From contig ML133427.1 of the NCBI GenBank assembly GCA_003864495.1, positions 1 to 64,000 of the forward strand: 64,000 nucleotides of DNA, in the 5' to 3' direction. The first letter of the stretch is position 1, and each line of letters begins with the position of its first letter. Below, piece after piece: positions 45,646 to 56,900 of the stretch. Below the pieces are notes generated by a model. The model had not been told where the DNA came from, did not search any database, and saw nothing but the letters and a program-made list of their open reading frames with translations. A program made the translations under genes and the position numbers. The DNA is from Nemopilema nomurai. Lineage: Eukaryota > Cnidaria > Scyphozoa > Rhizostomeae > Rhizostomatidae.

Positions 45646-47020
45646 CAGCATTCCATTCTTTTGTTGCCGGATTAGTTTCTCTGTCCTCGGACTCAATGCC
45701 CATTTGTTCGTGTTTCCAATACGTATCTAACGACTCCACAATCTCACGTAATTGATCGATAACCTCCTCTCTGCAAGGTAAAATGTCTAGAACCAAATTA
45801 GCATTATCAACATCAATGTTACATGATTCAACACTATTTGCATTTGAAACGGGTACAGGGCCTGAAAGTAGCCAACCAAGTCTACTGCTAACTGCTATTG
45901 GACCTGCGCTGCCCCTAACTATATCACCAATTGCGATATCGTAAAAGTGATATGCGCCAATTAATATATCTATGCGCTTGCTGCCTGCATTAACATTAAC
46001 AGCCAGGGCTAGACCTTGTTAGTGGGGGTAACTAGGTATACTAACCTTACATGTTATGGGAGAACAGACTGCGGGTGTACTTAACGCTGTAATGCTTAAT
46101 ACCTCATCCTGAACTTCTAAGTTAAGGGTAACCTTATCACTAGATTGTTTTGTACACTTCTCAGATCCAAACGTATTGAGATTTAACGTCTCCGTCTTCT
46201 GAGATTTCAACTTCAACTTTCTTCTCAGTTCTTCTGAAATAAACGATCTCTGACTGCCACCATCCAACAGTATGTTAACTCAAACCTTGTCGCTGCGATT
46301 TTCTCCATACGCGAACGTTGTTGCCGTTTGAAGCAAAACTTCAGTCTTTTCCTGGAGACTGGATGTTGGGATGGACGAATTTTGACTTGGCTCCTGTTCG
46401 TCTTTGGTGGAAAATGCCAAATTGTGGTTGCCGTTGCAACTGGAGCATTTCCTTTTTATCTGGCAATCTTTTGAGAAATGTCCCACTCGCAGACAGTTGA
46501 AACATCGCTTTGCAGCAAGCAAAATCGCCCGTTGTTGCTTAACATCGATGACTTCCTTACACACACTTGAATAGTGACCCTTGTCGCAAAAGTAACATCG
46601 AATCTGTTTCTTTTGCTTAGCCGGAGTTTCCAATTTTGCCACAAATGCTTGCTGCTTGAGGTATCTGACGTTGGCTTTGTTTCGTTTGCCTATCGTTCCT
46701 TTCTCTTTCCTGCCCGATTACGTTTCTGCAAACTTCCCTGGCTTCAATTTCCTTGCGTATGATGTCCATAATGTCAGTTATATTCCATACATTCAGAGAT
46801 TGACAGCCTTCTCGTAATTTTCCTCGCGAATTTCCACGCCTTCCAACGCCTTGTACGCGTGTCCTTCTAGGGAATTAATCAGATAATTCAGCTTGTTGAC
46901 ATTTGAAATATCAAGTTGATCGTCGACTGAACAGCGAAAACTCTGCCAGAATTGTTGAAATTTTGTTATATCCCCGTTGAATTTCGGCAAGCTAAACTTT
47001 GGTAGCTTAACTCCTTGGTT
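45640..47020 (-). pseudogene. BEL/Pao gag, zinc knuckles and protease (5' part of the split minus-strand element)
   Basis: Read from right to left: gag at 46990-46793 with LPKFNGDITKFQQFWQSF; three Cys/His knuckles at about 46590-46420 (CYFCDKGHYSSVC, CFNCLRVGHFSKDC, CSSCNGNH); protease at 46267-46019 with DGGSQRSFISEEL; then degenerate sequence to about 45650 with YWKHEQMGIESEDRE, the usual beginning of the RT module. The frame is broken between gag and knuckles and between knuckles and protease. The RT itself is absent because the element is cut at about 45640. The 5' LTR is also missing; a Penelope-like fragment abuts the gag end. Confidence 0.82.
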
Positions 47021-47129
47021 CTAGTGTTTGTTGATGCAGGGGAATCACAAATTTCTTGAACTCTTGTTGGCTGAGCCGGCGTAAAAATTCCAGGCGGTGG
47101 ACGTTGACTTAGGCGTCGTTATAAGCATA

Positions 47130-47430
47130 TGCGTCAAATCTTGATTGGCTGCGAAAGGAATTGCCGCAGCGAGAGTCCCCATCGAATCAAGCCAATTAGC
47201 GTGGCAATTTGCATGATCTCTTTGAAAACTTCCTCTGGAATGGTGGGCAATCAAGATCGCCCCGGTACAAAGCATCAGCGCAAATCCCTATGGTCTCATC
47301 AAGGGGCACGTTTGTAAACAAACTGCTGATGTCGAAGGAGCACATGAATGTTTTGGCAGGCTCAAGCTCTAAGTTTTGGACAAAGTTGGCAAATGTAAAG
47401 GAGTCTTTGATGCAACGCGAGGAAAACATT
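47130..47430 (-). pseudogene. Penelope-like reverse transcriptase fragment
   Basis: The minus frame reads SFTFANFVQNLELEPAK, then FMCSFDISSLFTNVPLDETI. The words F-D-SLFTN-PL-ETI are typical of Penelope-like element RTs. After a frameshift near 47250, EIMQIATLIG follows in another frame. It is about 100 residues of RT only, cut on both sides, with the TTAA element inserted next to it at 47436. Confidence 0.65.
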
Positions 47431-47435
47431 TTTAA

Positions 47436-48854
47436 AGGACTTATGCCACCTAATTTGGCGCCAAATTTTTTTCGTTTGATAATGGTAAGTAATGACTATC
47501 TGAACATATCTGCAAAATATTTTCACTAAATGGGGTATTTAAAGCCCCCAAAACGATTGTTCAAGTATTGGCGGGAAACCCGTCACATGATGCTGTGACG
47601 TAGAAGTTGACAACCTCCGCACTGTAGGCATTGCTTCGTATAGGCCTTCTACCCGGTAAGTGCACTTGGGCATCATTTCTTTTGGAATTTTTTCATAAGT
47701 ATGGATCAATATCTTTGTAAAATAATTGTTTATTGGTTAAAAATTAAGAGATCCTTTGAAATTAGAAAAATATGCCTCACGGATGCACGCAGGCAGTACG
47801 GGGAGTGCCGGCAGACATCACAAATTTCCACGGGACGGAACTTTGCGGAAGCTCTGGGTGGCACAAATAAAGTGAGAATGTTTTAGTGTAAGTCGGCACT
47901 CAAGAGATTGTCGGCACTTAAAATTTACTTATTCTTACTTGTTCTATTTACTTGAGGGCCTCCGACGAAGGGGGTCCGTGGCCCCCCACTTTTTTGTAAA
48001 ACAATAGAGCTTTTCTAAATATCTTTTGTTATGATTCTTAAAGTTTTCCTTGGCCCCTCCACTTTGCCCCTGCAATCTTTGGCCCCTGCAATCTTTGGCC
48101 CCTGCAATCTGTTGACAACAAATGGCATCAGCCTGTTTCTCCACCCGTGGACCACAACTACACAACTTCCGCATGTGCACCTAACATTTTTTAATGCTGT
48201 ATTATCAATCATCCAAGATTTTTTTGATGTTCTATAACTGAACGAGTAAATTTAATTATTGTTAAAGTCTAGTTTCAAAACCAGTTATACAACCAACCTT
48301 CCAACCCAAGCAAAAATTTAATGCAAAAAAGAAGGAAAGGCCTTTGTTAAAGAGCCGAAATTAATACGTGATCTGATATCATGCATTTTTCGAGTAAAAG
48401 TGAAAAAACATATCATTCAGTATTCCCAATTCGAAAACTTTGCTCTAACTCCATCTCGTTTTCCTCATTACCATGTTCCTAGTCCGATCCTAATGAACTT
48501 GAAGTCCCGTCATTCGCCGCGTTATCCCTTCGTAAATGTGGTTCAAAGTTGTAAGGTACAACTTCCATTCCATAGCTATCGCCATTAACCAAATCTGTTT
48601 CGGAATCACTCATTTTTAGCAAACCAGATCCTTTTTGTGCGCGAGTAGTCGGAAGCCCTGTACGTTTCTAGTGTTGGCCGGTCTCGGATTGTCAACTTCT
48701 ACGTCACGCGGTCACGTGATATTTTCGTAAAATTGCGTCCACGGCTCCCTCCAAATAGAATTTTTGTCGAAAAACTTCAAAATACCTAATTTTGACCTAT
48801 TTCCCACTGAAAGGATCAATAAAATGACATAGTAAAATAGGTGGCATAAATCCT
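47436..48854 (-). mobile_element. TTAA-type transposon, copy 2 (1419 bp)
   Basis: Collinear with 37477-39016: same termini (AGGACTTATGCCACCTA and TAGGTGGCATAAATCCT), same 61-residue plus-strand ORF (47701-47886, one substitution, P to Q), and same minus-strand acidic start ORF at about 48612. It lacks about 120 bp present in copy 1 around 38110-38240 and instead shows a triplication of TTTGGCCCCTGCAATC near 48070-48110. TTAA is present on the left (47432-47435) but the right flank is CCGGGTCC, so the right flank was rearranged or deleted after insertion. Confidence 0.8.
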
Positions 48855-49121
48855 CCGGGTCCAAAATTTCGGATAGCCACTTAGCTAACTCATATTGTGA
48901 AGATCCAATCATAGACAAAAAAAAGGCCGAAGCGGGACATTTCAGAATTTTTAGAATTTTCGGACTTTCAGAAATCTGAATCAGACAGAATTTCAAAATG
49001 CCAAAAGATCGTCAAGATTGTTATGGAATAGTCTTGATTGAGTTCCAAATCCTATTCAAGTGTTTATATTTCCCAGATTAAAACAGGAAGGAGGCGTAAA
49101 AACAAGATAGAATATTTATAG

Positions 49122-49400
49122 TTAATTTAACATTGGTATAAACATCTTAATAAGAACGTTTTCAAAAGCAAAATTGACTTCAAACTTTGGAATCAAGCTT
49201 TGGGAGAAGGAAAGACGCCGACCAGATGCCAATCTGTTTGTAACAGATCGCAGAAAGTTTAGTGCTATTCGGAACGAATCAGGCTCCATACCAAAAGGCT
49301 TCAAACGATTTATTTCAGGGACCGCATTATCCTCCGATTCACTGTTTCCATCTGTGCTCTCTTCTGATGACAAGACTTCGTCAATGAATTTTTCAGCCAT
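49122..49400 (-). CDS. Short acidic ORF, possibly first exon of a transposon-linked gene
   Basis: ATG at 49400 (context AAAATGG) opens a 92-residue frame: an acidic stretch (SSEESTDGNSESEDN) followed by LKPFGMEPDSF. Its design, acidic start then a P-x-x-EP motif, parallels the MSDSETDS ... PYNFEP ORF in the two TTAA elements, so it may belong to a related gene family. Only the N-terminal part can be judged; the end may lie in an intron. The function is not recognised. Confidence 0.35.
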   Translation of the reverse strand: MAEKFIDEVLSSEESTDGNSESEDNAVPEINRLKPFGMEPDSFRIALNFLRSVTNRLASGRRLSFSQSLIPKFEVNFAFENVLIKMFIPMLN

Positions 49401-49574
49401 TTTGCGGAAAATCGAAAGCTTGCAGTCGAAAAATATGTCTGTTCTCTATACTTTCACATAAATTTGTGAATTTTATGTGGGTTGAGCAATAAATACAATG
49501 GGGTCGAATGATAAAAATACTATTGACTGACGTAAGCAGCATTCATTCAGTGACTCACAGCGGTCTTCTGAACG

Positions 49575-49632
49575 TGATGACGTCAAAGGCAGCAACAATA
49601 TTATTCTCGTGAGATATGAAAATGGCGGCCTA
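49575..49632. promoter_or_regulatory. Promoter-like cluster: CRE and YY1-like sites
   Basis: GATGACGTCAAAG at about 49577 contains the full CRE word TGACGTCA. AAAATGGCGGCC at about 49619 matches the YY1/initiator-type word. They lie between two divergent ORFs (49400 on - and 49739 on +), a good place for a shared promoter. Functional status is inference. Confidence 0.4.
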
Positions 49633-49738
49633 TCGCGAGGCAATTTTTAGGAGACAGTTTTCGTGGAATAACAGCGTAAAATGAGAGGTAAGAACAAAAA
49701 AAATTCACAACAAAGCCTTCTGTTATATTTACAGCAAA

Positions 49739-50179
49739 ATGGCCAAATTTCATTTTAGACCGAACTTCCCCTTTAAGATCATGGCCACAGAAGATAAAAT
49801 AAAAGAAGTTCACCGCTCTATTGCTTCTGACTTGGATTTGGCAAATGTAGCCATTCAGTATCAGGATCTGCAAGATTGTGCCGAAATGCAAAATGCAAGG
49901 GGAGAGTACTCAGATGTCTGTGTCGTCCTTGGCCGCAGTCTTGCATGCAAACCCCATTCAGCTGATTGTGAGCGGGTAATTTCTCTTTATAACAAGATCA
50001 AATCAACATGCAGATCATCTTTCAAGCGCCAAACCGTCAGCGATTATCTGGAGAACAAAGGTCGTCGGGCAAGAGAAAGCACAAAAGCAGGAAAGCAAAA
50101 GTGGTTTAGCAAAGTTTTTGTGAACGACGATAAAGAAGACGGAGTGGTTAAGGAGAAAGAGTTGAAGAGAAAGTTTTGA
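49739..50179 (+). pseudogene. hAT-type transposase C-terminal fragment (dimerisation domain)
   Basis: A 146-residue frame with SLACKPHSADCERVISLYNK followed by IKSTCRSSFKRQTVSDYLE. The pattern S/C-N/H-S-A-x-C/S-E-R-x-F/I-S and the following basic helix are the hallmark of the hAT C-terminal dimerisation region. Upstream catalytic parts are missing. A splice-like acceptor (TATATTTACAG) lies just before the ATG, so it may have been an exon. It could be a domesticated fragment, but a relic is more likely. Confidence 0.55.
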
Positions 50180-50519
50180 AGACGTTTAATTTGTTTAACA
50201 TTAAACAGCGTTGCGTTATTGTTCAAAAAAATTATTACTGCTTGAATGCGAAGGTTGACCTCAACCTAGTATATACTGTACGTTTGTTTGTGAAAGTCTA
50301 TAGGCTGTTTTTGCGTTGATTTGCGTATCTATAATGAGACACTGTTACCAGATCACGGAATGCACTGTGAAACGCAACAGCTCAGTTTACTTGACTTTTC
50401 TTTTATGGTATTCCTGTTTACTAGTAATGCTAATGTTATTTTTCATACTACTGGCAAAATATCTCAAAATAACCCATATTGAATTTGCAGGATCCTAAGC
50501 CATTTTAAGGACTCAGAAA

Positions 50520-50620
50520 TGGCAAAATCTCAGGAGTATCCTGGGTCCCTGCCAGGGCTCTGCCCTGGACCCGCTAGGGGGCTTACAGCCCCCAGAACCC
50601 ACCGCTTTTCTAAGCAATGA
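50520..50620. repeat. GC-rich repeat module
   Basis: CCTGCCAGGGCTCTGCCCTG, then GACCCGCTAGGGGGC and CAGCCCCCAGAACCC. It is a compact self-complementary GC-rich block in otherwise AT-rich DNA, similar in style to the module inside the TTAA elements near 37997. Its origin is undefined. Confidence 0.4.
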
Positions 50621-50816
50621 CTTATGTGGCACTTAAATTACTTCTTATTTCCTACAGCCACCCTTGATTTCTTGTAAAATGTGCAGTGATAAAATTTTCT
50701 TAAAATTAGGTATGCTACAAAGAATGGGATTTTCTATTGAAATATAGACAGATTCCAAAACACCTAGGTGTTAGACGACCTAGCTTGCCCAATTATACGA
50801 AAATTGTCGTCACTGT

Positions 50817-52273
50817 CAGGGGCGGATCCAGAGCGGAATGTGACGTTCTCAACCAAATAGGGGGCGAGAATTTTTACGGGCCACTCCCAGTTTAATCCTC
50901 GGGACACGCCCTTTCGCCAAGCAAACTTTGATTTCTTCCAGAAACTCCATTTTATCGACTTCTCGTGCAACTATCCGAAGGCAGGAAATCGTATTTCGCG
51001 CGCCTTTCGTTTTTTGAGTTTACTCAATTGAATTAAATGACCCAGTATACCCAGTACCGCGATATTGGCTTTAATTTTTCAATGGAATAGTAACGTCACT
51101 GTTTCTCACATCCTACGTCAGAGTTTCTTACCAGAAACAAAAGAAGACCAAATTTGATTGTTTTTTTCGACTCGCGCATGAAAATAATTTATTTTGGAGT
51201 TCTCACCAATTCATTGGTTCAAAATTCTGCACTTTCATTGGCTGACAAAACAACCTCTAAATTTATTCCAAACATGAAACAATGGCCCAAAACAAGGAGA
51301 ATTTAAATCTCTATCTACTTGTCTTGAATCATGCATTGATTGAGTCTGTGTAAGCTTACGATGGCTCTGTCTGCAACTCGGAGACAAACAAGGAAGTCAA
51401 TGGTTGTCTTGGAAGTTAAATTGAATATTTTAACCTTGTTTTTTGCAATTTCATTTTAGAGAAAATTGGTGCCCCTGACTGTATGTTTTGGCGCAATCTG
51501 GATCATAGGCGCTGACTTTTACTTTTCCCAGGGGGGGCTCAAAATTAGATATTCCCTGTCGCTTTAATAACGTAATACAACATATGTAGTATGTATAATA
51601 ACAAAATAAAACATTTCAATAAAGCAGATATAACATCATGGTCTACAGTGTCATCAGTTTAATTCTTTGATTAGTGTTTCTTCGATAGAATAAACATGTT
51701 TTGTTATTGTCCATCTGTCCATTTTGTTATTGTCCGTTTCACAACAAATTTGTCCATCTTGAAAATCAGTTATTATCAAATGCTCAGTGAGAGCTATTAA
51801 ATTCGAGTTTTCATCCAAAGTAGGGATGTCATTTTTTTGTAAATTCCCAGGGGGGGGGGGGGCTCGAGCCCCCACGTAGTCGGCGCCTATGATCTGGATT
51901 CTCTAAAAGATGTTGTCCTATAGCTGAATCGCAATTAATTTGGGCATTGCGCCCTTTACAAATTCGACGCGGCTGCTCTCTTTCTGCAGACGTTTTGGTC
52001 CTTTAACATCGATAGTGGATTAATTGCTAGTAGCATAAAAAGGAATATACTTGAAGATATCACGAGGGTATTTCTACGTCAAATGGATGTTAGACGTTGG
52101 AAAATTTACAATGAGTCCAGGAAAGAAAGAACTCTGTGTACCGCTTTTGTGTACTGCTACAGCAGACTTCCAATTTTGTTTATCGCGTATTAACAGGGGT
52201 ACGATTCTTGCAAATAGCTAGTTGCGGATCTTCTATATGTGCACTCCTCAGAATAATTGCTGGATCCGCCCTG
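50817..52273. mobile_element. hAT-like inverted-repeat element, 1.46 kb, non-coding
   Basis: The left end CAGGGGCGGATCCAG (50817-50831) and right end GCTGGATCCGCCCTG (52259-52273) are inverted with one base difference in length. CAGGGG-type ends suggest hAT. The 8-bp flanks GTCACTGT and TGATTGTT do not match, so the target duplication has decayed or the pairing is coincidental. No transposase inside. It contains the 388-bp MITE at 51504. Confidence 0.55.
51504..51891. mobile_element. hAT-type MITE with perfect 8-bp target duplication (388 bp)
   Basis: The ends are CATAGGCGCTGACT and AGTCGGCGCCTATG, inverted. They are flanked by identical ATCTGGAT at 51496-51503 and 51892-51899. G/C runs lie next to both ends. 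The perfect duplication indicates a relatively recent insertion. No coding capacity for a transposase. Confidence 0.85.
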
Positions 52274-52297
52274 TGATTGTTTGGTTGGGCTTCTTAG

Positions 52298-52410
52298 GAT
52301 GGCGAAGATACGTTTGATGCGATGGGGCTAGGCCAATGGGCCTAAGCCCCGAATAGTAGAACACGAGAGAGACTCTATTCTGATGTTGTCTATATTCATT
52401 CAACAGCAAG
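52298..52410. repeat. Dispersed repeat, copy B (paired with 9655-9770)
   Basis: Shares GGCCAATGGGCCTAAGCCCC and GAATAGTAGAACACGAGA with copy A, plus weaker similarity on both sides. A further weak match to its beginning (AAGGATGG ... ATACGTTTG ... ATGGG) lies at 53577-53625, which could make 52298-53640 the remains of an LTR-flanked unit; this is uncertain. Confidence 0.55.
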
Positions 52411-53997
52411 ACTAACTCCAACGGGAAAAACGCACACACATGAACGGAAGGTAATTAAGAGAACAATACGAATGTCACAATACATGTTGACAGACAAACC
52501 CATTGCTGTTAGAAAGACGTTAACTAACACAACAGGACTCAACAGCACATGTGACTATGAGATAACACAAAATATATCACACACGAAAGCCTACCGTTAC
52601 ATAAAGTGAGCACTGAGGACTTTCCCGCCTTTTATATTGCTTTAAATAATTCCCGCCAAAACAGTTGGATACCCGCTGGCTTATGTTTACATTTTTTAAA
52701 ATCCATTGTGTGTGCGGTCGTACAGAGGGATCATGATTTGCTCGGTTTTTCCTATCTAAATTATATTCATTGCCATGTTTTCCAGGAAAATATTATTGAT
52801 TTTGCCCATAAAGCATGTTCTTTTGCACAGCCATTTCTTCCATTTTTTTCGCATATTATTTTACGTAGAAATTCTTCGGGTTTGATTTTTTCTCTATTTA
52901 AGAATATTATTTTACTAATTTGTTCTACAGCAAGTCAGTTTACCAGAGAAATACAGTATATTGACTGTTCGAGCGCCCAGTAACTGTAACACTGCCTTGT
53001 GCTTTGCCTTGCAACACACATCATGCTTCGCAGCGACCGCACCGTCACGCCTTATTGATGTTGCTCAGCATTTTAATTTAATGGTTGCTACCAAGAAAGC
53101 TACATAGGAAGTTTATTTCGAATCTCATTTTGCTTGTTTTATACGTTCACGTTTTTTAATTAAGTCAGTAACACATTTGTATTCTCTCCGCATTATATCT
53201 TTTAATCCTATTAACCTTAAATAGACCTTCACGTATCATTTATTTGTCCCTTGACCTATACTATTGTATTGCACAATTATGTATTTAGATTTTTACACAA
53301 TCAGTTCAGTTCGTTTTATGAGAGCGCTTGTGAAAGGTTCTCCGGTTAGTCTAAAATTACGATTTACTTGTAAAAGCATTTCGTCAATATACATCTTGTT
53401 GTTCCGAGAGATTCGTCGTTGTTCGTTCGTTTGAATCTGAAAATAAGTCCTTCGACCGCGGAACATATTACATTACTGTTGGAAGGGAAAACTCGCTTGA
53501 AAGTTAGAGGGGTAAGATGGTAAAATGAATGCGGACATCGTTGTTAGCAGAAAGCAAACCTTTGGGATATGACATTCTAAGGATGGCCAGAAAATACGTT
53601 TGGAAGTAATGGGCGTTTCCCATTGTAAAAGGGCGTGGTCCCAAGCATTTATTGTATTTGACTATAGGGCCCCTGTATATAGATAAAACTGTAACGTTTT
53701 ATGATTGGTCGGTTGGATTCTTGTATTAACATTCAATTAATCACTACCAAATGTATAAAGATTTGTGGAAATTTTAACACTAAAGGCAACCTCAGATGGC
53801 AAAAATAAAAAAACCAAATGAGGCATATATTTAACGTGGCTGTCCGTTTGATGTGAATACTAGTAACATAACAGTTGCGTTCATAATTGATTGTCTCTTG
53901 AAACGGACACTGAATTAGAAAACATATGGCCACAATCCCTTATACTAGCCTTGCAAAGGCACACTAATCTTGAGGACTGGCTAACTTACTAAATTTT
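52411..53997. other. AT-rich DNA without recognisable gene
   Basis: The longest ORF (52606-52983) is rich in Phe/Ile/Leu and has no domain signature; it looks like a chance frame in AT-rich DNA. Confidence 0.45.
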
Positions 53998-56900
53998 GGG
54001 TGATTCCATGTCAAGGTCAAAGGTCAATGTCACCCACCCTCTCAGATTTCGATGAATTTTACAATATTGATTCATTCCCAGGAAAAAACACCTCACCCAA
54101 AGTTGGCTCATTTTGGGGCGTGGTCCACCAAAAGTTTGTGCCAGAGATAACAAATAACATTCAATGTCCTGTGAAAGTTTTTTTATCACAACATTTACAT
54201 CAAATTATCAACACAGTACATTCAGATAGTGCAGATTTCAAATATGACCATCAAAACATCAACAAAGCAACACTAGTTACCGAAAAAGTGACTTTGGGAC
54301 GTATTTGAAAGAACCTTGTCATAAAACACATTTCACTAATAAAATTGGGTTAAAAGATTTTAATGACTATGATGATGATGAGCTGAAAGAGATTTATTTG
54401 TGGAGAGCTGAAACATTATCTCTTGAGAATTAGGTGATGGTGTTGAGCATTTGCTTTCACCATGAATGGAAACTTGGAGCAGACTTTGAAAGGAGATTTA
54501 TGAAATGCTGCAATTTACTCTAGAAACACAAAAAGGGTTAAAGGGGGCCATCAATTTTCCCTTAGACTGGCAAGAGAGATAAAAACGAAAAAAATTATGT
54601 TTGTTCCGGGGTGGCAGCTTTGTCGAAACTGTTTAACAAAGTTAGAACATTTGGAGAAAGATAATGTAATGACTGAATCTCATGATAAAGAACCAATGGA
54701 TTCTGGTGAAGCTGACCTTGAATCATCATTCAGGAGATTTGAATCTACAGAAGCTATCAATGAAAGCTTGGAGGTCTTTGGAGAATCACCAATAAAGCTG
54801 CACAGTGTACCCAAGCATCGTCGTGTTGCTTATGCCAACTCAAAATTTGAAGCAACGGCTACTTCATTCAAGCAATCATTTGCTGCAGCTGTTGGAGTCC
54901 AAAAGGATAAGATAATGGAGCCAGAGGCACTCCATTCTAATGATCAAATCTAATGACCAAATCTAATGACCTTGATAAACTGATGGAACAGATTCGTGAT
55001 AAATTGTCAACTGTTTCTTCCCATGAGAACCTCCAGCTAATTACACTTACACTAGAATCTTGGAACATAAAGAGGCAACTTCTTATTTTCAAGTATCTGA
55101 ATATTTTGTCAAACGTGCCCATGAACTTAAAACTTAATGGGTATTTTAGCTTGCCCTGGAAAAAAGAAGGGCAAAGAGCTTCCCAGCTTAACAGTTAAAG
55201 CAGTATATTTATTTTTTGGGGAAGATGAATTTTCAAGGATTATGCCAGCGAAAAAAAACTTTGTAAGCATCATTCGTAACACTCACAAACAAAAACTTTA
55301 TTAATTTTCTTAATAATCTTTAATTACTTTATAACTTTATCATTTCACAAAAATATTTTTCCAGCAATGGCAGAGTACTGATAGTACAAAACTTATAAGC
55401 CAGACTCTAGATTTAGAAAGTTTCATTGACTTGGTAGTAAAAACCATTGATAGATTGACTACACATTCATATCTGGCAAAATGTCAAGCAAGGTATTTGA
55501 AGATTCGCAAAGAACAAACTGGAGAGGATACAGCTATTGTATTAGGTGATTCTGCAGAGCACTACAGTTTTGTGGTGCAAGAGGTCCAGTCTTACCACTG
55601 GAGCAAACCATGCTGCACCTTGCAACCACTTGTCGTATATTTCAGGAAAGAGGAGACACTGATGCAGAACTTCTTCTGTATTTTATCAGATGATCTGGAA
55701 CATGACACCAACATGGTATATCAGATTAAAAAAGAAATAACAGGTCATCAAAACTGAATTGCCAAAAAATATGCAGAATAGAATATTTTTCTGATGGTTG
55801 TGCTTCCCAATACAAGAATTGCAAAAATTTCTTGAACTTGACACTCCACTTCGAAGATTTTGGGTTATCTGCAAACTGGACATTCTTTGCATCAAGCCAT
55901 GGCAAGTCCCCCTGCGATGGGACTGGAGGAGTAGTTAAGGGACTGACAGCTAGGGTAAGCTTACAAAGACCATTTTCTCAACAGATTATAACTGCAAATG
56001 ATACGTTTCTTTTTGCAGTGAACATATAAATAATGTAAATGTCCTTTTTTACCACAAAAGAGGAAATGATGTCACTCAGAGAGGGCTTGGAAGACCGTTT
56101 CCAGAGACTGCCTTGAGATCAGCAATACTGGGAACAAGAAGCTTTCATTATTTTGAACCAATAGCTCCCAGGAGAAAGCTTACAAGCGTACATCAGAAGA
56201 TGACAGTTTTCCTGGAACCCATAATTTCAAAGGAGAAAAGTACAAAGCTCTAAACTTGAAGGATGTTCAAGAGAATGATTTTGTGGCATCCGTTTATGAT
56301 GACAAGTGGTGATTGGCATGGTTGAAGCAATAAACAAAAAAGAAAGAGATGCAAAAGAAACTTTGTTCATCCCACAGGTCCAGCACAGACCTTTATACCA
56401 GAGCAGATATTTGTTGCATTCCACAAAATGATTTCTTGGTAAAGATTGATGCTCCAGTAACAGCAACTGGAAGGACATATATCATAAAACACACTGATTT
56501 AAACAATATTATCAAAGTATTCCAGAAGTTTTATAACATAAAAAATTGTATTTTGAAGTAAGTGAGTAGTAGTTTTCATCTTAGGCATCTACTTCTATAT
56601 GTTTTTGAAAAGAAATGCAATATGTTTGACAAATATTTTGCCAGCCATTTGGCATACAAAATGGTTGCAAGGCAAATTTCACCAATTTTATTACTCTTTT
56701 ATAACTCAAATAATCTCAGTTATGCTGAATATACAAATGATTATATTTATATGGTTCAAAAGCCCAATTCAAGGGCTTTCAGCTGGTACTATTTTCAATT
56801 CACTTATAACCCACTTTTGAATAACTAGCTTTGCTTTGTTGATGTTTTGATGTCATATTTAAAATCTCACTATCAGAATGTACTGTGTTGGTGATTTAAT

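Noticed and set aside
52606..52983. 125-residue ORF in AT-rich DNA
   Set aside because: Composition is typical of chance frames; no motif, no paired exon.
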